A DNA stretch of 64,000 bases from Chrysogorgia sp. JL179-B06 (taxonomy: Eukaryota > Cnidaria > Anthozoa > Scleralcyonacea > Chrysogorgiidae). This document shows positions 52,102 through 59,617 of the stretch, piece by piece. The DNA is taken from NCBI GenBank assembly GCA_035772405.1, contig JAYKKM010000005.1, positions 4,386,501-4,450,500 of the forward strand, given 5' to 3'. Each line of letters opens with the position of its first letter. Positions within the stretch are counted from its first letter, which is position 1. The notes under the pieces were generated by a model that had not been told where the DNA came from, searched no databases, and worked only from the letters and a program-made list of their open reading frames with translations. The translations under genes and the position numbers were made by a program.

Positions 52102-53229
52102 TTAATACTGGATTGACTGCAACCCATTGTTCATGAAGTTGACCAACCCATCACTTATCACAAACACCCTGCACATGACATTTGCAGTCGTCGCTTTCTT
52201 AGTGATCTCAAGAAGCACGCCAGATTGTGTGTTCACAATTTTTTTACCAGTGGCGACGTTGTAATTATCTTGAACGCTCCTCAAGTCGATGACCAACGCG
52301 AAGCCATCTTTATAGAACTTCTGTATGGTCATGAACTGAGCGTGTTCTTCACCCAACCCAAACAATCGTTTCGCTTCTGCATAGAACTTCGACTTTGGGA
52401 TGCCTTGTGAGTACACACTATTTGGCACACCTTCAATTGTGACTCTAACACTATCAATATTTGGGTAAAGAAACTCCTCACTGTCTGTTCGCACCTTATT
52501 TGTGAATAGCAACACAATCGCCTTCATGCTTTTTCTTGGAAGATTAATGTTTTCATTCACAATGGTTGTACCTTTGTCCCATTCGGTGGTTTTCATCAAC
52601 GTAACGTGCTCATATGACAAACTACGACCACTCGCATAGCCCGACGCTATTTCATCAGCAAGCTCCTGGTTATCGATCGTTTCATACTCAAGCTCGAGGT
52701 TCTCCAGAGTGTATCCACCCACAGCGCTACCAGATTGCGCCACCATGATGTCTGTGGCCTTCGGAAGTGTGATGACATACTGCAAGTTGTTGTTCATGCT
52801 AAAAGGAGCGTACAACCCGTGGTCATTCATGATTTTACCAAGCTTTATCCGCTGTTTCGTTCCAATCACACCAAACATTAACGCGTCACTAACTTTAGCA
52901 ACGTTCCCACTTGTCGCGCCACTGTCATCCTTAGAAACTAGCTTTCTCAAGTTCTCACCACCAATACCATAGTCAATCATTTGGTCTCGCGCAGTAACAC
53001 TTTCCCAAAGGTCGCGATAAACACCAGTGTAATTTTCCCCATTGTTGTCATACACAGTTTCCCCAGCTAGTCTCACAACAAGTTTCTCAACCAACAACTT
53101 GCTAACATTATTCAAGAACCAGCTTTTGGCGTTCGCATTCTTAAAGTCGAACACTAGACCCAACGATCCAGGCACCAAACAGCTACTCGACCTCGTTTGG
53201 GCTAGCGTTCCACCGTGAGTTGCCCTGAA
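52102..53229 (-). pseudogene. Probable double-jelly-roll major capsid protein, 5' end missing
   Basis: The open frame runs from a stop at about 53230 down to 52102. It has no ATG near its start: the first in-frame ATG lies about 65 codons after SLGLVFDFKN. Recognisable segments are WFLNNVSKLLVEKLVVRLAG early, SLSYEHVTLMKT in the middle, and NLPRKSMKAIVLLFTN then RVTIEGVPNSVYSQGI late. Those late segments resemble the second jelly roll of Polinton/adintovirus capsid proteins. Position next to the ATPase and penton-like genes supports the call. The upstream jelly-roll paralogue runs out into this frame, as if a deletion removed the start of this gene. Expression would need a non-ATG start or does not occur; a minor capsid role is an alternative. 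Confidence 0.6.
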
Positions 53230-53611
53230 TCACCGTATCCTTCGCGAAACCAAGTAGAGGTCCAAGGGTGCCAAGCGTAGTTGCGCGATCGACCTTAACC
53301 CTGCATCTGCTTACGTGCGTTAGTCTCTCTATCTTAAGATCCACCTTTTTGGTTTTAAACTCTCGCTCTAAGAGTTTGGTCAATTCGTCGAAGTTAAGGT
53401 ACCCCCCCATCGCATCAGGCATTGGGGTAATGTCCTTAGCGTCGATCCGCGTGGAGACGCTAAGGAGGTCGTTAATTCCTACGTTATGGTGGTCCCAAAA
53501 CACAGTGGCTGTCTTGACTATAATGTATGGGTTGTCACTCGCGATCATCATCGCGTTGTCAAAGGACACAACTTTTTCTACACCTTCAATGAACACCGTC
53601 AACTTTCGCAT
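53183..53611 (-). pseudogene. Penton-like jelly-roll paralogue 3, C-terminally truncated
   Basis: Starts MRKLTVFIEGVEKVVSF (ATG at 53611; an earlier in-frame ATG is at 53623). It follows paralogue 2 closely: DNPYIIVKTATVFWDHHNVG, LLGFAKDTV and NASPNEVE. The frame stops exactly where the paralogues continue into a conserved GLKYV segment, so about the last 100 residues are gone. The stop lies 5 nt from the first plausible codon of the capsid frame, consistent with a deletion spanning both genes. Upstream it keeps the CATATG promoter and a relic of a divergent gene. Confidence 0.65.
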
Positions 53612-53635
53612 TATGTATAACATATGGTATATTTT

Positions 53636-53701
53636 ATGCAGAAAGTGCTACAAGCGTGCGATGGCAAACACACCGAAGGCTACACACCAAGCTTCACATA
53701 A
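53636..53701 (+). pseudogene. 21-codon vestige of a duplicated 495-aa gene start
   Basis: ATGCAGAAAGTGC...GCGATGGCAAACACACCGAA resembles the start of the gene at 55218 (ATGCAGAAAGCCC...GCGATGGCTAACACATCAAA). It ends after 21 codons at TAA, against the end of paralogue 2. The preceding TAACATATGGTATAT promoter region is shared too. It is best read as the remains of a second copy of the divergent gene pair. Confidence 0.75.
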
Positions 53702-53702
53702 T

Positions 53703-54485
53703 TCACACAATATACAGTTCCAATAGCACTACACCAACGTCAGCGTCACCATTGTTTGGTTTAACACGAAACGTCATACTTGAGTAAATACCTTTTTTAA
53801 TTCTCGCCTTGGAGTCGACGTATACATAATGTTGCGCCCCTCCATCAAGAGACTGCTCGGTGGGTATTGGCAACGTTGTGATCACATCGCTACGACTCCC
53901 ATCGGTGCCCACGTTGCTCTCCGTCTCGACAGCGTCGCACGAGACTTCTACATACTTTAGACCTCTGTTCATGTCAATCTTGTTTGGACTGTCATGCCAC
54001 TTATCATCTGACACAATCCCCACGTCCTTAGCAAAACCAAACAAAAGCCCGATGTCACCTAGCATAAGCTCCGTACTTAAATTGAAGTACCTATCCAAAG
54101 ACTGACTTTTGACCCTACTTTTACCTGTGGCTATCAGTTTCTCCACCATGAGGTCTACATCATGCGTCTTGAGCGCGTGTCGTAGAGTTCTAACCAACGC
54201 GTCGAACTCGTAATAGCCCCCGTCCACTCGAATATCCTGTATTACTATCCCTGAGGGAAAATTGGTGAGTCGCATAGTGGTGTTACTCACCACATTTTCA
54301 TAGTTCCAAAACACAGTGGCTGTCTTAACTACAATGTGTGGGTTATCGTGTGCGACTACCACACTATGGTCAAAAGTCATGACTTTCTCCACACCCTCAA
54401 CGAGCACCATCAACTTTTGAGGGTTGTTGTGTGCACGTCGCTTCTCAGTGTAACCACCAGAGTCGAACCCATAGTTTAGACTCAT
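53703..54485 (-). CDS. Penton-like jelly-roll protein, paralogue 2
   Basis: A 260-aa protein. After a 25-residue leader beginning MSLNYGFDSG, it carries the paralogue core: VLVEGVEKVMTFD, DNPHIVVKTATVFWNYENV, LLFGFAKDVGI, MNRGLKYVEVSCDAVE, then a strand-rich C-terminus ending VGVVLLELYIV. The order (strand region, LGF, GLKYVxVxC, LPxxxxQ, G.I.L.LY) resembles the penton-like minor capsid proteins of Polintons, though I assign this by pattern only. The leader is shared with the fibre-like protein at 56708. Start: ATG at 54485 in TAAAGTAATG. Confidence 0.6.
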   Translation of the reverse strand: MSLNYGFDSGGYTEKRRAHNNPQKLMVLVEGVEKVMTFDHSVVVAHDNPHIVVKTATVFWNYENVVSNTTMRLTNFPSGIVIQDIRVDGGYYEFDALVRTLRHALKTHDVDLMVEKLIATGKSRVKSQSLDRYFNLSTELMLGDIGLLFGFAKDVGIVSDDKWHDSPNKIDMNRGLKYVEVSCDAVETESNVGTDGSRSDVITTLPIPTEQSLDGGAQHYVYVDSKARIKKGIYSSMTFRVKPNNGDADVGVVLLELYIV

Positions 54486-54510
54486 TACTTTAGCACGCGT
54501 TTAGTGTTAG

Positions 54511-55203
54511 CTACTCTAGCGTTGCATACAAATCCAACAATATGTCACCAACGTTGACACCATCACCATCTTGGTCAGTCACGCTAAAAACTAACTGCGT
54601 AAAAGCGCCTTTGTTTATCGACACCTTCGACTCAATATTGAAGAATTGTTGAACGGAGCTCTTCAGTGGTTGGGTGGTGGTCAATGGTAGCTCGACGATA
54701 ACCTCGCTTTTGCTACCATTAACAATATTCTCAGGTCTGTTCACAATGCTACAACCTACTTGTACGTACTTCAACCCTTTGTTAACGTCCACAACATTAG
54801 GGCTGACCAAACCACTACTACTTATCGTTGTGTTATCATTGAACCCTAAGAGTTCTCCAAATTTAAACAACTCTAATTGTTGGTCAGTTCTTATCGCACA
54901 CTTTGAATTGTGTTTGTTGGCTACTAGCTCGATAGCCCCTAATCCTTTCAACTCGTCGGCGATCATTTTAAAAGTGTGGTACCCAGACCCAAAAACGTGT
55001 TTGTTGCTGTTGTAACTTATTTCATCATTCACACCGGTCTCCACGTTAACGTAGTCCCAAAAGATGGTCGCTTTTTTCACTAGTAAGTGAGGATCTGAGC
55101 CAAACGTCAAAAGTGCCTCTGGTAGATCCACAGTTTCCGTTGGACCTCTAATCAATACTACAACCCTGACCATATATAATGTAGCATGTGTTATGTGTAA
55201 CAT
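54511..55203 (-). CDS. Penton-like jelly-roll protein, paralogue 1
   Basis: A 220- or 230-aa protein; start at 55173 (MVRVVVLIRG), which aligns with the paralogues, or 55203. It shares DPHLLVKKATIFWDYVNVE, LLGFNDN, VNKGLKYVQVGC and a C-terminus ending VGDILLDLYATLE with paralogue 2. It is the most complete of the three copies. It is transcribed divergently from the 495-aa gene, whose ATG lies only 45 nt away, so both probably use one bidirectional promoter containing CATATG. Penton or minor capsid role is inferred from family pattern and neighbours. Confidence 0.65.
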   Translation of the reverse strand: MLHITHATLYMVRVVVLIRGPTETVDLPEALLTFGSDPHLLVKKATIFWDYVNVETGVNDEISYNSNKHVFGSGYHTFKMIADELKGLGAIELVANKHNSKCAIRTDQQLELFKFGELLGFNDNTTISSSGLVSPNVVDVNKGLKYVQVGCSIVNRPENIVNGSKSEVIVELPLTTTQPLKSSVQQFFNIESKVSINKGAFTQLVFSVTDQDGDGVNVGDILLDLYATLE

Positions 55204-55217
55204 ATGGTATATTATAT
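55174..55217. promoter_or_regulatory. Bidirectional promoter with CATATG palindrome
   Basis: A 44-nt, very AT-rich gap between divergent ATGs. Its core TAACATATGGTATATT is repeated at 53618-53633 between paralogue 3 and the vestigial gene. Conservation of this short core in two copies, while adjacent coding sequence has decayed, suggests promoter function. Confidence 0.55.
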
Positions 55218-56705
55218 ATGCAGAAAGCCCTTCGTGAGTACTATGGAAAGCACTACAAACTCGCGATGGCTAACACATCAAAGGCCACACACGACGCAAA
55301 GGCAGACCTCATCAAAAAGTACCCTCACGCCACTTTAAGCAAATTTGAGTTCTATCCAAATATTTTGCAAGATGGTAAGATCATGAGTGTCGACGTGTAT
55401 TTCAGAAACAACGACATCCTCAGCACAGACATAACCAGCACAACTTTCAAAAACGATAAAAACATGTGGAAGTGGCTACACAACAGCAAGTTCCCAATAA
55501 TATGGCAAGGTGGTGGGACTATCCAACCACTGCCAAAAGGTCATAAGAACCACTGGGGACTTTGGGATGGTTATCCAACAGAAAATGCGTTGAATTATCC
55601 AGTGAATAACTTCAAAGTCTTTGTTAGCCAGAGTAGCTACTTCATGTCAAAGCTACCAGTCTTGCGAGTCACCACGTCAAAGACAAAATCAGAGTGGGAT
55701 GACAGCGAATCTTACTATCGCGTTGTGTTTGCAACGTATTGCGCTAGTTTCTGTTGTGGGGTGTCATTGCAACATTTGTCAGTGTCACAAGAGGTTCACC
55801 CTGTGGTCACAAGTGTGATGAGGTTTCATTTGTACTTCACCATTAGAAGACTTCTCAGAAGAATGGAGGGTGGTGAGACCATGAAATCAATAAGTAGAGA
55901 ATTCAACGCTTCTGAATTGTATGGCAAGATTTCCAAGATCCCCAGAAGGCATTATTACCAGAATAAAGTCCTGAGCGATGGCACAACAGGCGAGTCCAGA
56001 GTCTTCACACTCAACGACGTTCAGAATGATTACAGACGATACATCGCGCGACTCTCAGACGGCTTCACCAACATTGGACTGCAATATCTAAATCAGAGCA
56101 TAGAGTCCTTTGTGTACTCCACACTTGGTGCGCAAGCGAGAACACGTGTATCAGTCGTTGGTGGCTCTGCAGGAAGTCTAGAAACCCAACAAGAATTCCG
56201 CAAGTTGTTTTCTGACAGTGTTATTCAGTATGACGTATCAACATGGATTCTCAACATGAATAAATCGATTAGAGACACCAACGTTGTCCAAAATCTTGCA
56301 GTGTCACCAAGTACATGGTTAATGCCGAGTAACGTGGTGATACTCAAGAATAAAATCGCTGGGTACAACAACTTATTAAAGATTGCTACAGAGTCCATGA
56401 AATTTGGGGTGAACACTAGCTTGAATGCAACAACACCAACAATTACGGCTAAAAAAGTCCACCAAGAAAATGTGGTGACTCACTTAGTAGTAGTACCAAC
56501 AACTGTGAAGAAAAAAGCTCACCAAGAAAATGTGACGACGCTAAGTAATCTCGTGGCTAAAAAAGTTTACCAAGAAAGTGCGACACCACTTCCCATGAGA
56601 GAAGCACTTCCCACAAGCGAGTCAGACACCACGACGACGCTGGTGATAATCTTAGGGTTCTCAGCAGTCTCTGGTTATCTGCTAACCAAATACACCTTGA
56701 AGTAG
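55218..56705 (+). CDS. 495-aa C-terminally membrane-anchored protein, function unknown
   Basis: Start chosen at ATG 55218 (MQKALREYYG); upstream in-frame codons lack an ATG. A second possible start is MANTSKATHD. The body (to about residue 400) is mixed alpha/beta without a motif I recognise. It is followed by three degenerate repeats of KK-V/A-H/Y-QEN/S (KKVHQENVVT, KKAHQENVTT, KKVYQESATP). The C-terminus TLVIILGFSAVSGYLLTKYTLK is a single membrane span. Its location, between jelly-roll and fibre-like genes, suggests a virion or membrane protein. No similarity to a named family was recognised. Confidence 0.75.
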   Translation: MQKALREYYGKHYKLAMANTSKATHDAKADLIKKYPHATLSKFEFYPNILQDGKIMSVDVYFRNNDILSTDITSTTFKNDKNMWKWLHNSKFPIIWQGGGTIQPLPKGHKNHWGLWDGYPTENALNYPVNNFKVFVSQSSYFMSKLPVLRVTTSKTKSEWDDSESYYRVVFATYCASFCCGVSLQHLSVSQEVHPVVTSVMRFHLYFTIRRLLRRMEGGETMKSISREFNASELYGKISKIPRRHYYQNKVLSDGTTGESRVFTLNDVQNDYRRYIARLSDGFTNIGLQYLNQSIESFVYSTLGAQARTRVSVVGGSAGSLETQQEFRKLFSDSVIQYDVSTWILNMNKSIRDTNVVQNLAVSPSTWLMPSNVVILKNKIAGYNNLLKIATESMKFGVNTSLNATTPTITAKKVHQENVVTHLVVVPTTVKKKAHQENVTTLSNLVAKKVYQESATPLPMREALPTSESDTTTTLVIILGFSAVSGYLLTKYTLK

Positions 56706-56707
56706 TA

Positions 56708-57658
56708 ATGAGTCTAAACTATGGGTATGAGTCTGACGACCCTCACGATAAAATACTAAAGAGAACGAAAAGACATCTGGACGAAGATCCTAAATTAAGT
56801 GCGACTGGTGGAAGGATGTCTGGGATAATAGACATGCAAGGCTCAGCGATAAAAAACGTAGCAGATCCAGTCGACGACTCAGACGCTGCAAATAAAAGAA
56901 CTCTAGAGCAATCGCTATCAAGCTACCTCAAGAGTCAGTCCTACAACGTTGTGCTCGACTTCAACGTTAGCACACACGCCTTGAAAAACGTGGAATTTCA
57001 CACCAATGGTTCAAACAAAGTGAAAGCCATTGGTGAAACAAGTAAATTAGTGCAAAACAACCCAACTTATGGTCCTATTGTCGGCATCAGTAGTGTAAGC
57101 CAAAGTTTTCTATCCCCTGTGTTAACACCAATCCCACTTGAGTCAGGTCTCCATTTTAACTGCCCCAGTATGCAATGGTGTGATCTCTCTATTTTTGTCG
57201 TAGTGAGGTTACCTACTCGCACCGCTGGATCAAATTGGGAGACAATTATATCAAACGACGACGGTCAGTGGGATAAGTTTATAGGGTACAAGACTGGTGT
57301 GACTAATGGACTCGCGTATGGTGGTAGCATCCCAGCGATGGAGAGCGTATGCACTATTCCGAGTGGCGTTGACATAAGTAAAATGCATATGATATCAATA
57401 CACTGGCAAATGGACAATTCACATGTCAGGGTCAACAACGTTAAGTCAACCGATTCAGACTTCGTAGCAAATATGAAAAAGATAGGCACACCCTACGGAA
57501 CAATTTTTGGAATACACCGACCAAGAATACCACTCGCACCTTATGCATACCCATCGTTGATAGAATTCTACGGCGTGAAAATTGTGAGTGGTTACATGAC
57601 GAACCGAGACATCATAATCATGGGTGGAGAAATGATGAAGGAATATGGTGTAAAGTAA
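56708..57658 (+). CDS. Fibre-like protein: phage-tail-fibre-type repeat plus lectin-like C-terminal domain
   Basis: A 316-aa protein. The N-terminal MSLNYGYESD is nearly identical to the leader of penton-like paralogue 2. Residues about 36-62 read GRMSGIIDMQGSAIKNVADP, then VDDSDAANKR, a trimeric shaft/collar motif common in phage tail fibres. Residues about 145-316 look like a jelly-roll lectin (LamG/concanavalin-like) fold: GLHFNCPSMQWCDLSIFVVV, WETIISNDDGQWDKFIGYKT, HMISIHWQMDNSHVRVNN. This architecture suggests an attachment fibre. Starts 2 nt after the preceding stop. Confidence 0.65.
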   Translation: MSLNYGYESDDPHDKILKRTKRHLDEDPKLSATGGRMSGIIDMQGSAIKNVADPVDDSDAANKRTLEQSLSSYLKSQSYNVVLDFNVSTHALKNVEFHTNGSNKVKAIGETSKLVQNNPTYGPIVGISSVSQSFLSPVLTPIPLESGLHFNCPSMQWCDLSIFVVVRLPTRTAGSNWETIISNDDGQWDKFIGYKTGVTNGLAYGGSIPAMESVCTIPSGVDISKMHMISIHWQMDNSHVRVNNVKSTDSDFVANMKKIGTPYGTIFGIHRPRIPLAPYAYPSLIEFYGVKIVSGYMTNRDIIIMGGEMMKEYGVK

Positions 57659-57868
57659 ATGGGAGCATGTTTTTCGAGACCTCATGAAGTATATAAAATA
57701 AATAAGACGACTGATCACATGTTCAAAGCTGGTGGGTCATTTGGCCGCGGTGACGTTACTCTCGAGCTCCACGCTGAGATTGGTATGAGGTCTAAAAAGA
57801 CTTACGGCGAACCTATTATGTTACCCGCAGAATCAGACACCGTAGGAGTGGTAGGAGACGTGACCTAA
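57659..57868 (+). CDS. 69-aa protein with myristoylation/palmitoylation-type N-terminus
   Basis: Starts MGACFS: Gly2 and Ser6 match the N-myristoylation consensus, and Cys4 is a typical palmitoylation site. The rest is hydrophilic, with GGSFGRGDVTLELHAEIGMR in the middle. Its ATG follows the fibre-gene stop directly (TAAATG). Probably a peripheral membrane protein; family unknown. It is short, but both neighbours are tightly packed, which supports it. Confidence 0.6.
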   Translation: MGACFSRPHEVYKINKTTDHMFKAGGSFGRGDVTLELHAEIGMRSKKTYGEPIMLPAESDTVGVVGDVT

Positions 57869-57876
57869 GTTATGTA

Positions 57877-58017
57877 ATGGGTTGGCTTAGAAAACTGGTT
57901 CGTAACATTAGAAACTTTTTCAGACGACGTAGAAAACTGAGGGCTAATAAAACGCACCTGATGCATTGGTACACAACAAACCAGATCTATAAAAAGCCCA
58001 ACACCCACGTCGAATAG
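57877..58017 (+). CDS. 46-aa highly basic small protein
   Basis: MGWLRKLVRN, then IRNFFRRRRKLRANK, then a neutral C-terminus ending PNTHVE. It resembles a DNA-condensing or amphipathic membrane-active peptide in composition only. It fills the gap between the 69-aa gene and the BRO gene exactly, with an 8-nt spacer and a TAATG start context, so I think it is real. Confidence 0.5.
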   Translation: MGWLRKLVRNIRNFFRRRRKLRANKTHLMHWYTTNQIYKKPNTHVE

Positions 58018-58044
58018 TTTTTTGTAGGAGACTATAATATAGTG

Positions 58045-58812
58045 ATGACTTCCATAGCACCTCAACTATTTGATTTCGACGGTCACCAAATAACGACGGT
58101 TAATCACAACGGTGAAATATGGTTCAAAGCGAAAGAAGTCGCGAGCGCTCTAGGTTATGCTCGACCAAAAGATGCAGTCAACGACCACGTCGAACCTGAT
58201 TGTAAAATGAAGATAGAGCAGGCCTCGTTTATCAACGAACTTGGTGTCTACTCGTTAGTGTTCTCGAGTAAAATGGAACGTGCGAGACACTTCGGAAGGT
58301 GGGTGCACTCAGAAGTCTTGCCAAGCATTAGAAAAAGTTTAGCTGACGTTGGTCTCAAACACAATCAGTTTAAAATGATCACCGAGTTCGATCTCCACAC
58401 GAAAGTCGTCGGTTTTCTTAGGAAATATTATCCAGAAGCTATTTTGATAGCCGCTTGTGGTGAGAATCAAGACACCTCGAGTAAAAGAATAAACTCGTGG
58501 AAAAAAGGTTATCAACGTGGAACGCCTGACTTGATTATTGCCAATGCAAACCGACAGCACAGCGGGCTTGTGATTGAGTTCAAGAATCCAGGTGGCACAG
58601 GCAAGACATCCAAAGAGCAGGAGTCTCTGTTGCTCAGATATAAATCCGCTGGTTATCTAACACTCTTGTGCGACTCGTACGACGACGCTATTACCACGGT
58701 AATAAAATATTTCTTTGACGTTGGGTTTCAGTGCTCTCAGTGTCTTCGTAAATTTAAAAATAAATCAGCGTTGAGTAACCATGAGAGACGTTATTGTAAA
58801 GAGACTTTTTAG
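58045..58812 (+). CDS. BRO-N / VRR-NUC nuclease / zinc-finger fusion protein
   Basis: A 255-aa protein starting at ATG 58045. Residues 7-100 form a BRO-N domain: EIWFKAKEVASALGYARPKD, HFGRWVHSEVLPSIRK. Residues about 115-222 look like a VRR-NUC (PD-(D/E)XK) nuclease, with GTPDLIIA (Asp162), EFK (Glu178, Lys180) and EQ (Gln192), all plausible catalytic positions. Residues 228-251 are a C2HC finger, CSQCLRKF...NHERRYC. BRO-N proteins bind DNA and are common in large DNA viruses; VRR-NUC enzymes cut branched DNA. The fusion could resolve or process replication intermediates (inference). GGAGACTATA lies just upstream of the start. Confidence 0.85.
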   Translation: MTSIAPQLFDFDGHQITTVNHNGEIWFKAKEVASALGYARPKDAVNDHVEPDCKMKIEQASFINELGVYSLVFSSKMERARHFGRWVHSEVLPSIRKSLADVGLKHNQFKMITEFDLHTKVVGFLRKYYPEAILIAACGENQDTSSKRINSWKKGYQRGTPDLIIANANRQHSGLVIEFKNPGGTGKTSKEQESLLLRYKSAGYLTLLCDSYDDAITTVIKYFFDVGFQCSQCLRKFKNKSALSNHERRYCKETF

Positions 58813-59047
58813 ACAGCGAGTAATAAGTCGAATTAGCACTCGTTCTCGTTGTTGAGACGACGTTTGAGGCGACAACTGCTCTAGCATTTTTTAAAGACGT
58901 TTTTAACTCGGTGAAAGGTGTCTGCGAAACTCTCTCTCTTTATTTCACAAACCTTCTGACCACTGTGTGAAAAAATGTTTCTGTGACATTGGACGCTTCA
59001 TGTGACCAATGTCTAAATTTAAAAAAGTGGGGTATTCGAGAACACCC
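58813..59047. other. Gap between convergent genes with two small hairpins
   Basis: ACATTGG...CCAATGT (around 58985-59011) and GGGGT...ACCCC (around 59028-59047) could form stems between the convergent BRO and thymidine kinase genes. Possibly transcript 3'-end signals. No gene. Confidence 0.45.
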
Positions 59048-59617
59048 CTAATTTTGTGTGGAAGGATGATGACGTCTGCACACTGCGCGATATTGCTCAG
59101 CACCACCAACGAATGATGGTCCTGGGTTGTATCTCCAATTGAATGGTGCGTCAACAGTTGTTCCGTAAGTGTCGCGACAAACGGCGCAATACGCTTTTAG
59201 AAATGTGATGTCGTCTGCCATTGGGAAGAGCGTGTCGAGTTCACCAAGTCTTTTTAAATGCTCTGTTGTTATGAGACCACAAATAATGACGTGAATGTCA
59301 GCTTTAATGTATTCACGAATAACTGACAGATCAGAGTACCAATGGCCCTCATCAATGCCGATGACGTCGTAATCAGCTATCTCGGAAGAACTTGGAAGGT
59401 TGGTGATTAACTTCGCAGGTAAACTGTCTGATCCAACAACAATGGTCTGACGATGTGTGGAGAACGCGTGGTCAGTTCGCCTAGTGTCACCTGTGTTGTT
59501 CATGTAAAGGACTTTGAGCCCTGATTTACTTAGCGTGACTAACCTGCGGAGAGTCTCTGTCGTTTTTCCTGCGAACATGGGACCAATCACGATTTCTAGT
59601 TTACCGATTTTCTTCAT
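59048..59617 (-). CDS. tk: Thymidine kinase, TK1 (class II) family
   Basis: A 189-aa protein, normal length for the family. It has a P-loop GPMFAGKTT (residues 12-20), the IDEGHW motif (Glu90 as catalytic base), and zinc ligands Cys144/Cys147 with Cys180/His183. It also has the substrate-lasso region around APFNWRYNPGPSFVGG. It phosphorylates thymidine to dTMP, supplying DNA precursors for replication in non-dividing cells. Its start overlaps the upstream minus-strand gene by 17 nt, and GGAGGTATAG lies just before the ATG. The frame is intact with all motifs present. Confidence 0.92.
   Translation of the reverse strand: MKKIGKLEIVIGPMFAGKTTETLRRLVTLSKSGLKVLYMNNTGDTRRTDHAFSTHRQTIVVGSDSLPAKLITNLPSSSEIADYDVIGIDEGHWYSDLSVIREYIKADIHVIICGLITTEHLKRLGELDTLFPMADDITFLKAYCAVCRDTYGTTVDAPFNWRYNPGPSFVGGAEQYRAVCRRHHPSTQN

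Noticed and set aside
53176..53178. TTG at 53178 as the true start of the capsid gene
   Set aside because: It is an alternative-code start inside conserved sequence. I treat the 5' end as missing, though a non-ATG start cannot be excluded.
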